From assembly GCF_964656455.1 (NCBI RefSeq), contig NC_135712.1:72235239-72299238 (forward strand): a DNA stretch of 64,000 nt. Direction: 5' to 3'. Position numbers and translations under genes: made by a program. Origin of the DNA: Halichoerus grypus (lineage: Eukaryota > Chordata > Mammalia > Carnivora > Phocidae). This document shows positions 1-10,560 of this stretch, piece by piece. How positions within the stretch are numbered: position 1 is the first letter of the stretch; each line of letters starts with the position of its first letter. The notes beneath the pieces were generated by a model. The model saw only the letters and a list, made by a program, of their open reading frames with translations, ran no database searches and had not been told where the DNA came from.

Positions 1-394
1 AAGTACTGGATAAGCCAAGGAAGGGTTTATAAATAGGTAAGGGGTTAGTGTTCTAATTCTTTAAATACTGAGTGAAAGGTTACTCCAGACCAAGGCTGAG
101 GCAAATTGAGAGGAGGCAAAGCTAAGGAGGTTCTAAAATGGTGTTGGTCCCATCTGCAACAATCTACTTCTAGTCATTCCCTTTTATCTGAGAAAAATGA
201 GACAGTCTCAGTAAAAAAAAAAAGCTCATTGGTAGAGGAACAGCATTGGCATGTTAAAATATACTTTGTTCCATTTACTGAAGAACAGGCACAGTTGTGT
301 GGGAGAAACTTCCATACTGAATGAAAAAAGCATGTACTGATTTAGAATAAGTTTTGCTTTAATGATAGTGTAATAGCTAAAACATGAGACTTTA
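1..394. other. Upstream flank, nothing recognised
   Basis: I see no exon or named repeat. Human synteny would place the 3' end of LSG1 on this side, so UTR sequence is possible. I recognise no LSG1 coding sequence. Confidence 0.3.
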
Positions 395-857
395 CAGAAA
401 AAGTAGGTACATATGTTTCCATGCTCTTGATTATTTTTGTAACCGTTTTATTGAGATTCATATACCATGCAAAATCACCAATTTGAAGTATACAGTGCAA
501 TGGTTCTTAGTATATTCAGAGTTGTGTAACTGTCACGGTAATCAGTTCTACATTATTGTCACAAAAAGAGGCCCAGGACCCTTTAGCTATTGGCTCCCAA
601 TCCTCTCACCCCCCTAGCCCCAAGCAACCACTAATCTGCTTTATATATGGACTTGCCTCTTCTGTACATTCAAATAAATGGAATCATAAGCTGTGTGACC
701 TGTGACTGGCTTTCACTTAGCCTGACGTCTTCAAGGTTCATGTATTCTAACATCTCTCCATACTTCATTGCTTTTTATTACCAAATAATACATTCCATCG
801 AATGTATATACCACATTTTGTTTATTCCATTTATCAGTTAAAAGACTTGGGTTTCCA

Positions 858-1047
858 GGGGCACCTGGGTGGCTCAGTCAGTTAAACGTCTGACTTCAGC
901 TCAGCTCAGCTCATGATCCTGGGGTCCTAGGGTCCTGCGATCCAGCTCCACCTCATGCTCCGCGCTCAGCAGGGAGTCTGCTTCTCCCTCTCTCTCTGCA
1001 GCTACCCCCACTTGTGCGCTCTCTTTCAAATAAAATCATTTAAAAAG
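858..1047 (+). mobile_element. SINEC inside the L1
   Basis: It has a GGGGCACCTGGGTGGCTCAG head and an AAATAAAATC tail. The L1 phrase 'gggtttcca / aggtttcca' on either side is the duplicated target. Confidence 0.9.
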
Positions 1048-1251
1048 ACATCTAGGTTTCCACTTTCTATTATAAATAATGCTGCTCTGAACATTTGTGT
1101 GCAAGTTTTTGTGTGGACACAGGTTTTTTAATCAGGTATATATCTAGGAGTGGAACTGCAATATATTTAACCTTTTGAGCAGCTACCAGACTTTTTCAGA
1201 ATGGCTGCACCATTTTACATTTCCCATCAACAGGTTCTAATTTCTTCATAT

Positions 1252-1436
1252 CCTTTTTTTTTTTTTTTAAGATTTTATTTATTTGAGAGAGAGCACAAGT
1301 GGGAGCAGCAGAGGGAGAGGAAGAAGCAGGCTCCCCACTGAGCAAGGAGCCCGATGCGGGGCTCCATCCCAGGACCCTGGGATCATGACCTGAGCCGAAG
1401 GCAGACACTCAACGACTGAGCCACCCAGGCGCCCCC
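1252..1436 (-). mobile_element. SINEC, reverse, inside the L1
   Basis: A poly(T) start and a CCACCCAGGCGCCCC end mark a reversed SINE. The flanking TSD is aatttcttcatatcc / catttctccatatcc. Confidence 0.92.
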
Positions 1437-2150
1437 CATTTCTCCATATCCTTGTCAACACTTGTTACTATCTGTCTTTTTATGTCTTGGCCATCCCAGT
1501 GGGTACAAAGTGGTATCTCATGGTTTTGACTTGCATTCCCTTAACGACTAATGATGTTGATTGAGCATCTTCTCATGTGCTTACTGGCCACTTGCATATC
1601 ATCTTTGGAAAATGTCAAGAGATCCTTTGCCTATTCTTTAATTGAGTTATCTTGTTACTGAGTTACAAAAGTCCTTTGTACATTGTATGTACAAGTCCCT
1701 TATCAGATCTGTCATTTGCAGATGTTTTCTGCCATTCAGTGGGGTGTCTTTTCATTTTCTTACAGTGTCCTTTGGAGCACAGTTTTAATTTTGATGAAGT
1801 CCAGATGTATCCATTTTTTCTTTGGTTGCTTGTGTTTTTGGTGTTAAATTTAAGAAACTATTCACAAATCCAAGGTTACTAAGATTTACCCCCTATGTTC
1901 TTACTAAGAGTTTTATAGTTTTAGCTCATAGATTTACGTCTGTGGTCCATTTTGAGTTACTGTATATGGTGTGAGGTAGTTGGACCAACTTCATTCTTTT
2001 ACATATGGTATCCAGTAGTCCCAACACCATTTGTTGAAAAAACTAGTGTTTACCCATTGAATTGTTTTGGCCCCCTTGTCAAGAATTGAACATAAATGTG
2101 TGAGGGCTTATTTCTGGATGTATACCTTTGGTATTTAACTTTTGTGAGTG

Positions 2151-2626
2151 TGGAACAATTGTGAAGAGCATCTGACTCAATTTTCTAGCAAGTATTACTA
2201 GTAAGAGATGTCTTTGTGGATGCCCCACACCACTCCATATCCCTTAGCCCACTATGAGTTCCCCTGCAGCCCCAGTGGACAGTTCCTGTGCAAGTCTTTC
2301 CACCACCAAAGCCCTGTATTCCTTTCTCCTGCCCCACAGGAGCCTGCTCAGCCTGCACACAGGGCAATCTAGAAGGGCTGGGGATGTAACACCCCCAGAG
2401 CAACCGCCAACTGGTGAACGGGCTGGTTGGTAAGTGCCCCGGCTTCCCTATCACTCGGTGAGTACCTTGTACATGTGCCTCACTGCACCCTCAGAGGGAT
2501 TGAGCCCCACTTGCCCACAGTGAACATCACCTCACTAACTCACCTGTGGCCTTTCTCCCTCCCCTCACTTTCTCCACTCCCTCACTTCTGCTTCATTGGA
2601 TTGCCTCCCAAATAAACTAAGCCTAA
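2151..2626. other. Unassigned flank
   Basis: Mostly unique-looking sequence with no supported gene. Short open frames here lack any recognisable domain. Confidence 0.3.
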
Positions 2627-2740
2627 GGGGTGCTGGGTGGCTCAGTCAGTTAAGCGTCCAACTCTTGATCTCAGCTCAAGTTGTGAGCTCAAGCCGCATG
2701 TTGGGCTCCACTTTAAGTCTGGAGCCTACTTAAGAAAATT
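2627..2740 (+). mobile_element. Older short SINEC
   Basis: Its head is GGGGTGCTGGGTGGCTCAGT and it has the 'aactcttgatctcagctcaa' body of the older subfamily. The flanks 'aactaagcctaag / aactaaacctaag' are a TSD. Confidence 0.85.
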
Positions 2741-3389
2741 AACTAAACCTAAGTCCTCTGCTTAGAGTCTGAAAAACCAAAACTAGGACACCCTGAAAGG
2801 GGGCTTTCTAGTTTCACCTTTGCTTCTGCCCAGAATGGGTGTCTGGTGAAGCATCCTTTCAATTTTTTTAGGTATCCTCACCCTTGTAGCAGTTAGTACT
2901 TTAGACTAAATAAATTCCAGTCATTAGCATTATCACTTTATTGTTTTGAATTTTTTCCCAGCATTTTATTACAAGAAATATACTGTCCTTTTAAAGTAGA
3001 ACCTGGTACACATCTGTCATCTGTTTACTTTTTGGGAAACTAGAAGGAAGTTAAGGTTTTGGTCAGGATATCAATAGCAACATATGCTTTCTTCGTAGGT
3101 AAACTGGAAAATATGGCAGCAAGCCAGAAATCTGTTTAATGCCATCCCTCTAACGTCTTTGTGGAGAAGTGAGGAAAAATCATTCAAAATATCCACCCTT
3201 AACCATTTGTTGTCTGTCGTGTTCATCATACTATTGACCAGTTGAGGGTGAAGAGGGCCCTAGAGAAAGGAAAGATTTTGCTTTCAAAAGACTCTGATAT
3301 GAAGGGAAAACAATTTTGAGCAATCTAAAAGTGAAAGGCATTATGTAAGTGACAAGTGCCCAGTACACAGTAGACTCTGAATACATCTT
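2741..3389. other. Unassigned flank
   Basis: AT-rich sequence; no gene or clear repeat recognised. Confidence 0.3.
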
Positions 3390-3930
3390 TTAAATGTTAT
3401 ATTGAAGTGTGATATGTATACAGAAAGCACACAATCTTAAGAGTATAGATAGCTGACTTTTCACAAACAACACATTGATGCAACCAGCACCTTGATTAAG
3501 ACACAGAAGGGTCGGGGCACCTGGGTGGCTCAGTTGGTTAAGTGTCTGCCTTCGGCTCAGGTCTATGGTTCCAGGGTCCTGGGATCGAGCCCCACAAGCC
3601 TGTTTCTCCCTCTCCCACGCCCCCTGCTTGTGTTCCCTCTCTCGCTGTCTCTCTCTGTCAAATAAATAAAATCTTTAAAAAAAAGACACAGAAGGGTCAG
3701 CATTCCGTGCTTCCTTTCAGCCACAAACTGACCTTCCCAAGAGTAACCGCTATTCTGACCTTTTCACCAGCTTTTGTATGATACATACACAGTCTACATT
3801 GTGTACTCGTGTATCTGGCTTCTTTAATCCAACATTGTGAGATTCGTCCATAGTCTTACATATGATAAATAATAAATCGTCATTGCTCTAGGGTAGTTTA
3901 TGGTTCTATTATTGATGGACATGTAGATGT
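3390..3930 (-). mobile_element. Degenerate L1 3' UTR fragments, reverse
   Basis: It shows an eroded TTTATTGAGATATAATTTAC-like start, a cold 'caaccagcaccttgattaagac' stretch, and, after the SINE, the 'tatctggcttcttt' block typical of old L1 ends. Assignment is by resemblance only. Confidence 0.55.
3514..3682 (+). mobile_element. SINEC with perfect 16-bp TSD
   Basis: The TSD AAGACACAGAAGGGTC is exact at 3498-3513 and 3683-3698. The body has lost part of the central segment. Confidence 0.93.
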
Positions 3931-3944
3931 TTTTGCAGGTTTGT

Positions 3945-4140
3945 TTTTTTTTTAATTTTTAATTAACTTTATTTTCTAGAACAGTGTTTGGCTCGCAGCA
4001 ATATTAAGCAGTAAGTACAGAGTTCCCATATTCGCCAGTCCCCACATATGCACAGCCTCCCCCACCCTGAACACCCCGCACCACAGTGGTGCATCTGTTA
4101 ACAGTGAACCTACACAGACACATCATTATTCTCCAAAGGG
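3945..4140 (-). mobile_element. L1 3' UTR fragment, reverse
   Basis: It contains 'gtacagagttcccatat', 'acatatgcacagcctccccc' and 'gtgaacctacacagacacat', phrases of an old L1 3' UTR. Confidence 0.65.
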
Positions 4141-4518
4141 TTTTGATTTTTAAAAGTTGTGCTGCTATAGATGTTGTAATATGGGGGTCATCAAATAGAA
4201 CTTTCTGGCTACAGTGCAAATAAATGTTCTATAATCTGTGCTATCCTATAGGTAACTACAGCCAGATGTGACTATTAGGCACTTAAACTGTGACTAGTAA
4301 CAACTTCAGAAGTTAATTGATAACAGTAATGACTTTTAACTCTTGCCTGACCCAACAATCAAAGGTTTCAGAATTTTTTCAGGAGAGTGGGGGAAGAAAG
4401 GGGTGGGTTTCATATTTATAATTTGTACATCTTGGCTACTTCTAAAGTAGGTAACTAAGAGTTGCAAATATTCAAGTACTGAATTCTATTTAGTTGGCTC
4501 TTTAAAAGGTGAGTAACC

Positions 4519-4735
4519 GGGGCGCCTGGGTGGCTCAGTCGTCTGCCTTCGCCTCAGGTCATGATCCCAGAGTCCTGGGATCGAGCCCCACATCAGACTC
4601 CCTGCTCGGTGGGAAGCCTGCTTCTCCCTCTCCCACTCCCCCTGCTTGTGTTCCCTCTCTAGCTAGCTGTCTCTCTCTGTCAAATAAGTAAAATCTTTAG
4701 AAAAATAAATAAATTGATTAATTAATTAATTAATT
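4519..4735 (+). mobile_element. SINEC with (TTAA)n tail and 15-bp TSD
   Basis: The TSD AAAAGGTGAGTAACC is exact at 4504-4518 and 4736-4750. The tail includes five TTAA units. Confidence 0.93.
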
Positions 4736-4751
4736 AAAAGGTGAGTAACCT

Positions 4752-4848
4752 GGGGCCCCTGGCTGGCTCAGTCGGTAGAGCATGCGACTTGATTCTCAGT
4801 GCGTGAGTTTGAGCCCTACATTGGGGGTAGAGATTACTTAAAAATTTT
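4752..4848 (+). mobile_element. Older short SINEC directly after the previous one
   Basis: It has a GGGGCCCCTGGCTGGCTCAG head and the 'tagagcatgcgacttga' body of the older subfamily. Confidence 0.85.
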
Positions 4849-5941
4849 CCTTAATGTAATGTTTCAACATCTATGAGTTCCATTAGCCCTTGCCTAGCTT
4901 CTGAGCATTGTGAAGTAAGTGACTTTCAGCAACAGGGTGTTATTAATGAAGAACTTGAGGGGGAACCAAAAGTAGAATTTTCACAAGACCAAACAGTGAG
5001 TTGATGATGGAGGTTAAAGAAGAACTGAGGACCCTGACAGTCCTACCACCTGCTTCTCTCATGACAGTCCAGCATGTCCACAGTGGGCCTGATTCAGATC
5101 TGGAAATGCCATTATTTCAAAATGCATCCTCTGAGAATTGATTTCTATATTGCTAGCAGGTAAATCCAACTGGCAGAGAGCCTTTTTTAATGTTGCTGTT
5201 TGAGTAGTAGCCACAAGCCCTTCCTCTAAATAAAACATCCGACAGGGACACTGGCAGGGGGCAGCACGTCCTCAGAAGGGAAGCGGCTGAGCTGCCGGCC
5301 TGTCCCCCCAAGGAGACTGGCACTTCCAGCCGCGCCGGCCGCCTGCTCCTGCAGGACAGTCCCGGCAGCCACAGCCCTTCCTTGTCCAGGACAAAGCCTG
5401 TGGGCTCAGTGCCCCTGCTAACAGGAAATGCCGCAGAGGGAGGACCTGTGTGACGGTCCTCTTGTTAGCTTTTCTTTTCGGCAAACTCTGGACCGTGGCC
5501 AAAGGAACATTAGCTTTAGCTTCTGGGTGGGGCAGCTGCCGGGCCTCCAGGAGCCTGGTGAAGGAACTGATTCACTTCCTGAGGGCCGACTGTGTGAAAG
5601 GCCCTGTGGAAGGTCCTGGCAGAATTTGGGAGAGGTCCTCACAGCAGGAAGGGCGTAGGCTCACCTATATAAGCCTGTGTTCCCGACCGGATGAAGTCCC
5701 GCTGCCCTGATGACTGGGTGGCGCGGCCCGCTCTCCTGCCCGTCTGCTCCCTTGCTGCAGGACCTCTCCTGCTGGGCTTCGGCTTTTGCTCGTGCCGCGC
5801 TAGTGCCAAAAGCAAGCTTACCCGCCCAAGCCCCGCTTGTGGGTTTCTTAAAAGCCCTTCCAACACACCCGCACACACGATGGTGGGGGCACCGAAGCAT
5901 CGTAAACATGCTCTTACTACAGTACATATCACATCAGTCCA
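4849..5941. other. Unassigned flank with a GC-rich patch
   Basis: I recognise no gene. 5270-5440 is moderately GC-rich with a few CpGs. Overlapping open frames on both strands at 5418-5993 reflect base composition and do not look coding. Confidence 0.3.
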
Positions 5942-6134
5942 GGGCGCCTGCGTGGCTCAGTCGTTAAGCGTCTGCCTTCGGCTCAGGTCATGATCCCAGG
6001 GTCCTGGGATCGAGCCCCGCATCGGGCTCCCTGCTCGGCGGGAAGCCTGCTTCTCCCTCTCCTGTTGCTGCTTCCCCTACTTGTGCTCTCTCTCCCTTTC
6101 TCTTGCTCTGTCAAATAAAATCTTTAATAAATAA
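5942..6134 (+). mobile_element. SINEC, first of three in a row
   Basis: It runs from a GGCGCCTGCGTGGCTCAGTC head to a TCAAATAAAATCTTTAATAA tail. Confidence 0.9.
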
Positions 6135-6137
6135 ATA

Positions 6138-6335
6138 TCAACTGACTGGGTGGTGCAGTCAGTTGAGCATACAACTCTTGGTTTCAGCTCAGGCATGATC
6201 TTGGGGTCCTGGGATTGAGCCCCGAACTGGGCTATGCACTCACTGGGGAGTCTGCTTGAGACTCTCCCTCTCTCTCTGCCCCTCCCACTCGTGTTTCTCT
6301 CTCTATATATATAAAATAGATAAATCTTTTTTTTT
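6138..6335 (+). mobile_element. Diverged SINEC, second of three
   Basis: It has a CTGACTGGGTGGTGCAGTCA head, an 'acaactcttggtttcagctc' body and a (TA)n plus AAATC tail. Confidence 0.85.
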
Positions 6336-6347
6336 TAAATACATTCA

Positions 6348-6540
6348 TGGGGCACCTGAGTGGCTCAGTCAGTTAAGCGTCTGCCTTCGGCTCAGGTCAT
6401 GATCCCAGGGTCCTGGGATAGAGCCCCGCATCAGGCTCCCTGCTCAGCAGCAAGTCTGCTTCTCCCTCTGCCTGCCGCTCTGCCTATCTGTGCTCTCTCT
6501 CTCTGTCAAATAAATAAATAAAATCTTAAAAAAAAAAAAT
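6348..6540 (+). mobile_element. SINEC, third of three
   Basis: It has a GGGGCACCTGAGTGGCTCAG head and an AAATAAATAAATAAAATC tail with poly(A). Confidence 0.92.
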
Positions 6541-6925
6541 CCATTCGTTCAGTAACTATTTTCCTTATTACGTGCTAGGCACTGAGTCAGGTGCTGGGGA
6601 TACAGATAGGAACTAGACAGCCCTGGCTGAAGATGCTCCCAGCCTGGCAGAAAGACAGCACTCATCCCGCTCTGAGGGGTGTGCTAGCTGAGGAGGAGTA
6701 TAGGCCCAGGGGCTTGTGCCCCTCCAGGACCAGGACACAGAGCAGCCTGGGCAGGGAGGACTGCTTCAGGAGGCTCCAAAGCCCACATTCTTCCCATTGC
6801 ATTTTCCTATGAGCCAACATGTCCAGGGACTGGCATGAGCTCCCCACAACCAGTCCGCCCCCACTGAGGGCCATCTCCACAAGCCCGCATTTCTCATAAG
6901 AATCTCACAGGAAGCTTGTGGGAAG

Positions 6926-7345
6926 GCAGTGTCATAGGCTAATGGCCCCCCAAAATACCAGGTCATAATCCCTGGAACCTTATATGGGAAACGAGTCCAC
7001 AGATGTGATTCGGTTAAGGATCTTGAGATGGGGGGTGTAACGTGGATGATCTGAGCGGTCACAAATGCAATCTTTATAGGAAAGAGACAGGGAGATCGGA
7101 CACAAGACGAGGCCAGCGTGAGCACGGAGGGAGAGACGGAGTTAAGTGATGAGGCCTCAAGCAAGAAGCACTGGCAGCCACCAGACGGGGGATGAAGCGA
7201 GACAATGAATGGATTCCCCTTCTAGAGTCCCCTTGATTGTGGTCCAGGGAACCTGCTTTCAGAACCGGGAGGGAATATATTTCTGCTATTTTAAGCCACT
7301 AAGTTTATGCTCATCTGTTAGAGCAGCCACAGGAAATGATGAATC
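6926..7345 (+). mobile_element. MLT1-type LTR (ERVL-MaLR), solo remnant
   Basis: It shows 'taatggccccccaaaatac', 'cagatgtgattcggttaagg', 'gaggccagcgtgagc' and 'ttttaagccactaagttt', the ordered phrases of an MLT1 LTR on the plus strand. Confidence 0.75.
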
Positions 7346-7506
7346 GGTGCAGATTCCAAGCACACGTGCCCAGAGAGCTGGATTCAGCAGGGACGCTTTC
7401 TGACAGGCCAGCTGAGTGATCCCCACACCTCCGTCTATGCGCCACACCGCCCCCAGTGCTTTGGGAGGGGACTCAGGGCTTAACCCCTTAAATGAGGGTT
7501 GTTTTG

Positions 7507-7686
7507 TTTTTTTTTTAAGATTTTATTTGTTTATTTGAGATAGAGCGAGAGTGAGAGAGAGAGAGCACAAGCAGGGGGAAGCAGGCTTTCCACTGAGCAG
7601 GGAGTCCAATACTTGATCCCAGGACCCTGGGATCATGACCCGAGCGGAAAGCAGACGCTTAACCGAATGAGCCACCCAAGTGCCCC
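7507..7686 (-). mobile_element. SINEC, reverse
   Basis: It runs from poly(T) to a GCCACCCAAGTGCCCC end. The flanks 'ttaaatgagggtt' and 'ttacatgaggggtt' are a TSD. Confidence 0.9.
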
Positions 7687-8304
7687 TTACATGAGGGGTT
7701 TTTTGTCTTCCACAAAATCTATAGTTGCATTTCAGGACTTCCACAAATTCCTTAAGATTATATGAACAACTGCGTGGGTGGGCACACATGTTCCTAATTT
7801 TTAGGGTTGAGGTTTTCTCCAAATTCTCAAAGAGTTCACTGGAAAGGCTGAGAACTAACCACTCTAAGGAAAAACTGCTGAGGTGTGTAAACCTGGTCCA
7901 GGGTGGGGTGGGGAGGAATGAAGCAATTCGTTCAACTGGGCCCAGCCTCCAAGGGCTTATACTGAGCCTGAGGGACAGGGAAGTCCTAATAAGAAGCAAA
8001 TCAAATTAAATTCTGGCGTCTTCAAGCCTCAACAAAGCAGAGCATAAGGTAGCTGTGCCCTACGGGAACCTTGTGAGAGGACACAGGCAGGGTCTGTCCT
8101 CGTTTTAGCGACATAGTTCATGGAATGGATTCTCTTTTGGGAACAGTAGGTAGGCCATGTCACCAGAGGAACCCAGGATCCCAGCAATCACAGGTCGGTA
8201 TCCACAGGTGTTCCCGAAGAACCCACAAAGAACCATCAGGCAGGGCCATCAGACTGTGGGTATTTGTTTATGTCTATGAGAAACCTGGCTACTATATTTT
8301 TTCC
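7687..8304. other. Unassigned flank
   Basis: No gene recognised. Open frames on both strands are long only because stops are sparse. Confidence 0.3.
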
Positions 8305-8357
8305 TTTTATTTATTTTTTTAAGTTTTTATGTATTTGAGAAAAAGTGAGAGAGATTT
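8305..8357 (-). mobile_element. Short 5'-truncated SINEC fragment, reverse
   Basis: Only the tail end of a SINE remains: AAGTTTTTATGTATTTGAGA followed by AG repeats. It is flanked by 'ttttttccttttat / ttttttccttttaa'. Confidence 0.65.
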
Positions 8358-8419
8358 TTTCCTTTTAATTTAACCTTTTAATCTTGCCTTAGTTGGTGTT
8401 CATTTTACATCACTTTATC

Positions 8420-8850
8420 TTAATCATTTCCATATTTTAATTTTGGCCCCTTCTTTTGAATAACATATTTTCATTTTACTTTTGCTTGTTTGATGTCTCT
8501 CTCTCCTACTGGACCGTAAGCTCCATGAACGTAGAGACTTGTCTGTTTTTCTCAAAAACATGTCCTCAGAGGCGCCTGGGAGGCCAGTTAGTTAAGCACC
8601 TGCCTTCGGCACAGGTCATGATCTCAGGGTCCTGGGATGGAGCCTGGTGTCTGGCTCCCTGCTCAGGGGGAAGTCTGCTTCTCCCTCTGCCCCTCCCCAC
8701 TCCCCCCCCCACCCCGCTCATGCCCTCTCTCACACTCTTTCTCTCTCAAATAAATAAAATAAAATCTTTTAAAACAACAACAAAAAAACCCCGTCCTCAG
8801 CTCCTAGCCTGAAAATGTCTGACAAATAGTGTTTCATTTCTCCTGTGAGT
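8420..8850 (+). mobile_element. L2 LINE 3' end, split by a SINE
   Basis: It contains 'ctggaccgtaagctccatga' and 'gtagagacttgtctgttttt', phrases of the L2 3' end. Confidence 0.65.
8571..8788 (+). mobile_element. SINEC
   Basis: It has a head around GGCGCCTGGGAGGCCAGTTA and an (AAC)n-containing A-rich tail. The flanking 'gtcctcag' on each side fits a TSD. Confidence 0.9.
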
Positions 8851-8884
8851 GGTCATAACTTTAAATATAAATGAATCTGTAAAA

Positions 8885-9600
8885 TAATGTAGCCACTTTG
8901 GAAAACAGTCTGGCAGTTCCTCAAAACCTCAAACAGTTACCAGGAGCCCCAGCAATTCCACTCCTAGGGACATGCCCAAGAGAACTGAAAACGTCTGTCC
9001 ACACAAAACCTTTTACACAAATGTTCACAGCAGCATTATTCATAAGAACCAAAACATGCAAACAACCCAAGTGTCCGCCAACTGATGAATGGATAAATAA
9101 AATGTGATATATCCACACAATGGAATATTATTCAGCCATAAAAAGAAAGGAAGTTCTGACACACTCTACAGCATGGATGAACCTTAAAAACACTATGCTG
9201 AGTGAAAGAAGTCACAAAAAGCTCACTTATTGGATGGGACTGCCTTTAGATAGAATTTCCAGAACAGGAATGCCTGGGTGGCTCAGTCGGTTAAGCATCT
9301 GTCTTCGGCTCAGGTCACCATCCCAGACTCCTGGGATCGAGCCCCGCATCGGGCTTCTTGCTCAGCCGGGAGCCTGCTTCTCCCTCTGCCTGCCCCTCCC
9401 CTGGCTTGTGTGCTCTCTCTCTCACAAATAAATAAATAAAATCTTTAAATAAATAAATAATAGAATTTCCAGAACAGACAAACCCGTAGAGACAGCAGAT
9501 AGATTTGGGGTTGCCTAAGGCTGCCAGTGTGGAGGGGAAAGTAATTGCTAATGAGCACCGGCTTCCTGGCAAGTGAGGAAAATGTTGTTAAATTAGATAG
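8885..9600 (+). mobile_element. L1 LINE 3' end, forward
   Basis: It includes 'cagcagcattattcataaga', 'caatggaatattattcagcc' and 'atggatgaaccttaaaaaca', the end of L1 ORF2 and the adjoining 3' UTR. Frames are broken and a SINE interrupts it. Confidence 0.85.
9268..9460 (+). mobile_element. SINEC with perfect 17-bp TSD inside the L1
   Basis: The TSD TAGAATTTCCAGAACAG is exact at 9251-9267 and 9461-9477. Confidence 0.95.
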
Positions 9601-9879
9601 TGGTGGTGGTTGCACGACTATGTGGATACACTAACAACCACTGAATTGTACTTGGGCGACTCCGTGGGGGGTGGGGGTGGGGGGGTCGCTGACGGCTTCC
9701 GACAATGGAGACGAGATGCGGGGATGGCGGGGGCGGGGGATGAGGGGGGTTGTGTCCTCCTGCCCGGCCTCCCACCGCACCCTTTCTTTTGTACCCTCAG
9801 AAGGCTCAGACCGCCCGCTCAGCCCCAGGATCCCCAGCACCCAAGGGCTGCGCCAGGCGCGAAGTAGGTGTATTGCTCG

Positions 9880-10560
9880 GTTCAGAAAATGGGGTGCTTA
9901 ATAAGCGAAGTGCCTTGTACCGTACCCCCCGGTTCACGGGATTCGGCTCTGGCCGCCAGGTCGCGGGGTGGGGGACCGCAGGGGGTCCGGGAGCGGCGCC
10001 GCCGCGGCTGTCGGGGGGCGGGGGCCGCAGCCTTTGTGCGGAGGCCGCTGCCCGCTCCCGCCGCTGGGGGGCGGCCTCTGGCCCGCCAACCCCCGACAAT
10101 AGCGCGCCGGGTGGGGAGACGCGCGGTGCCGGAAACTTTTCCCTCGCGCCGCCGCCGCTGCCAGCGCCCATCTCCCGGCCGCGGCCGTGCGCTCTGCCGG
10201 GGCCGCCGCCGCCGCGGGGGCACCGGGCCGGGGGAAGGGGGCGCGGGGCGGCAGCGCGGGCGGGCGGCGCCCGGGCCCCGCCACGCGGGAGGCTGGGGCC
10301 CGGGCCGGGCGGAGCCGGAGAGCCATGGGGGAGGCTGCCAGCCCCGCGCCCGCGCCCGCGCCCGCGCTCTGGGACTGGGACTACCTGGACCGCTGCTTCG
10401 CCCGCCACCGCGTCTGCATCTCCTTCGGCCTGTGGATCTGCGCCTCCTCCTGCTGGATCGCCGCCCACACGCTGTAATGGGGTCGGGACCGGGCGGCGCG
10501 GGGTGGGGGCCGGATCGGCCGCGGGGGGCGCGGGGCTAGCGGGGCGCGGGGCGCTAACCC
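9880..10560 (+). promoter_or_regulatory. TMEM44: CpG-island promoter of TMEM44
   Basis: A very GC-rich, CpG-dense block surrounds coding exon 1, with many GGGGCGG-type GC boxes and no clear TATA box. This is the usual form of a broad mammalian promoter. The start codon context GAGAGCCATGGGG is a strong Kozak match. The TMEM44 frame stays open for at least 46 codons upstream of the ATG, but no in-frame ATG occurs there. The exact transcription start cannot be read from sequence. Confidence 0.85.
10325..10473 (+). CDS. TMEM44: TMEM44 exon 1 (residues 1-50)
   Basis: It runs from the ATG to the donor CT|GTAATG and leaves two bases of codon 50. It encodes the N-terminal head with a Pro-Ala repeat at residues 6-14 and the start of the first membrane segment. 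Reading into the intron meets TAA at once. Confidence 0.95.

Larger units (their letters stand above)
395..2150 (-). mobile_element. L1 LINE 3' portion, reverse orientation
   Basis: Read on the minus strand it follows the familiar mammalian L1 end. It runs from TTCAACAAATGGTGTTGGGA near 2030, through the ORF2 C-terminal region, to the 3' UTR near 430-600 (on the plus strand, TTTATTGAGATTCATATACC). All frames are broken. Two SINEs interrupt it at 858-1047 and 1252-1436. Confidence 0.85.

Noticed and set aside
1..394. Last exon of LSG1, expected upstream by synteny
   Set aside because: I could not find any sequence that translates to a recognisable LSG1 C-terminus. At most it is UTR.
3514..3682. 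tRNA-like heads of the SINEs (GGCGCCTGGGTGGCTCAGT...) as tRNA genes
   Set aside because: They derive from tRNA but lack a complete cloverleaf and each is followed by a SINE body and poly(A). They are retrotransposons, not tRNA genes.
9806..10468. 220-codon reverse open frame across the TMEM44 CpG island, with other long frames on both strands
   Set aside because: GC-rich DNA has few stops in every frame. The products are Pro/Arg/Ala-rich with no domain, and the real TMEM44 exon lies opposite.
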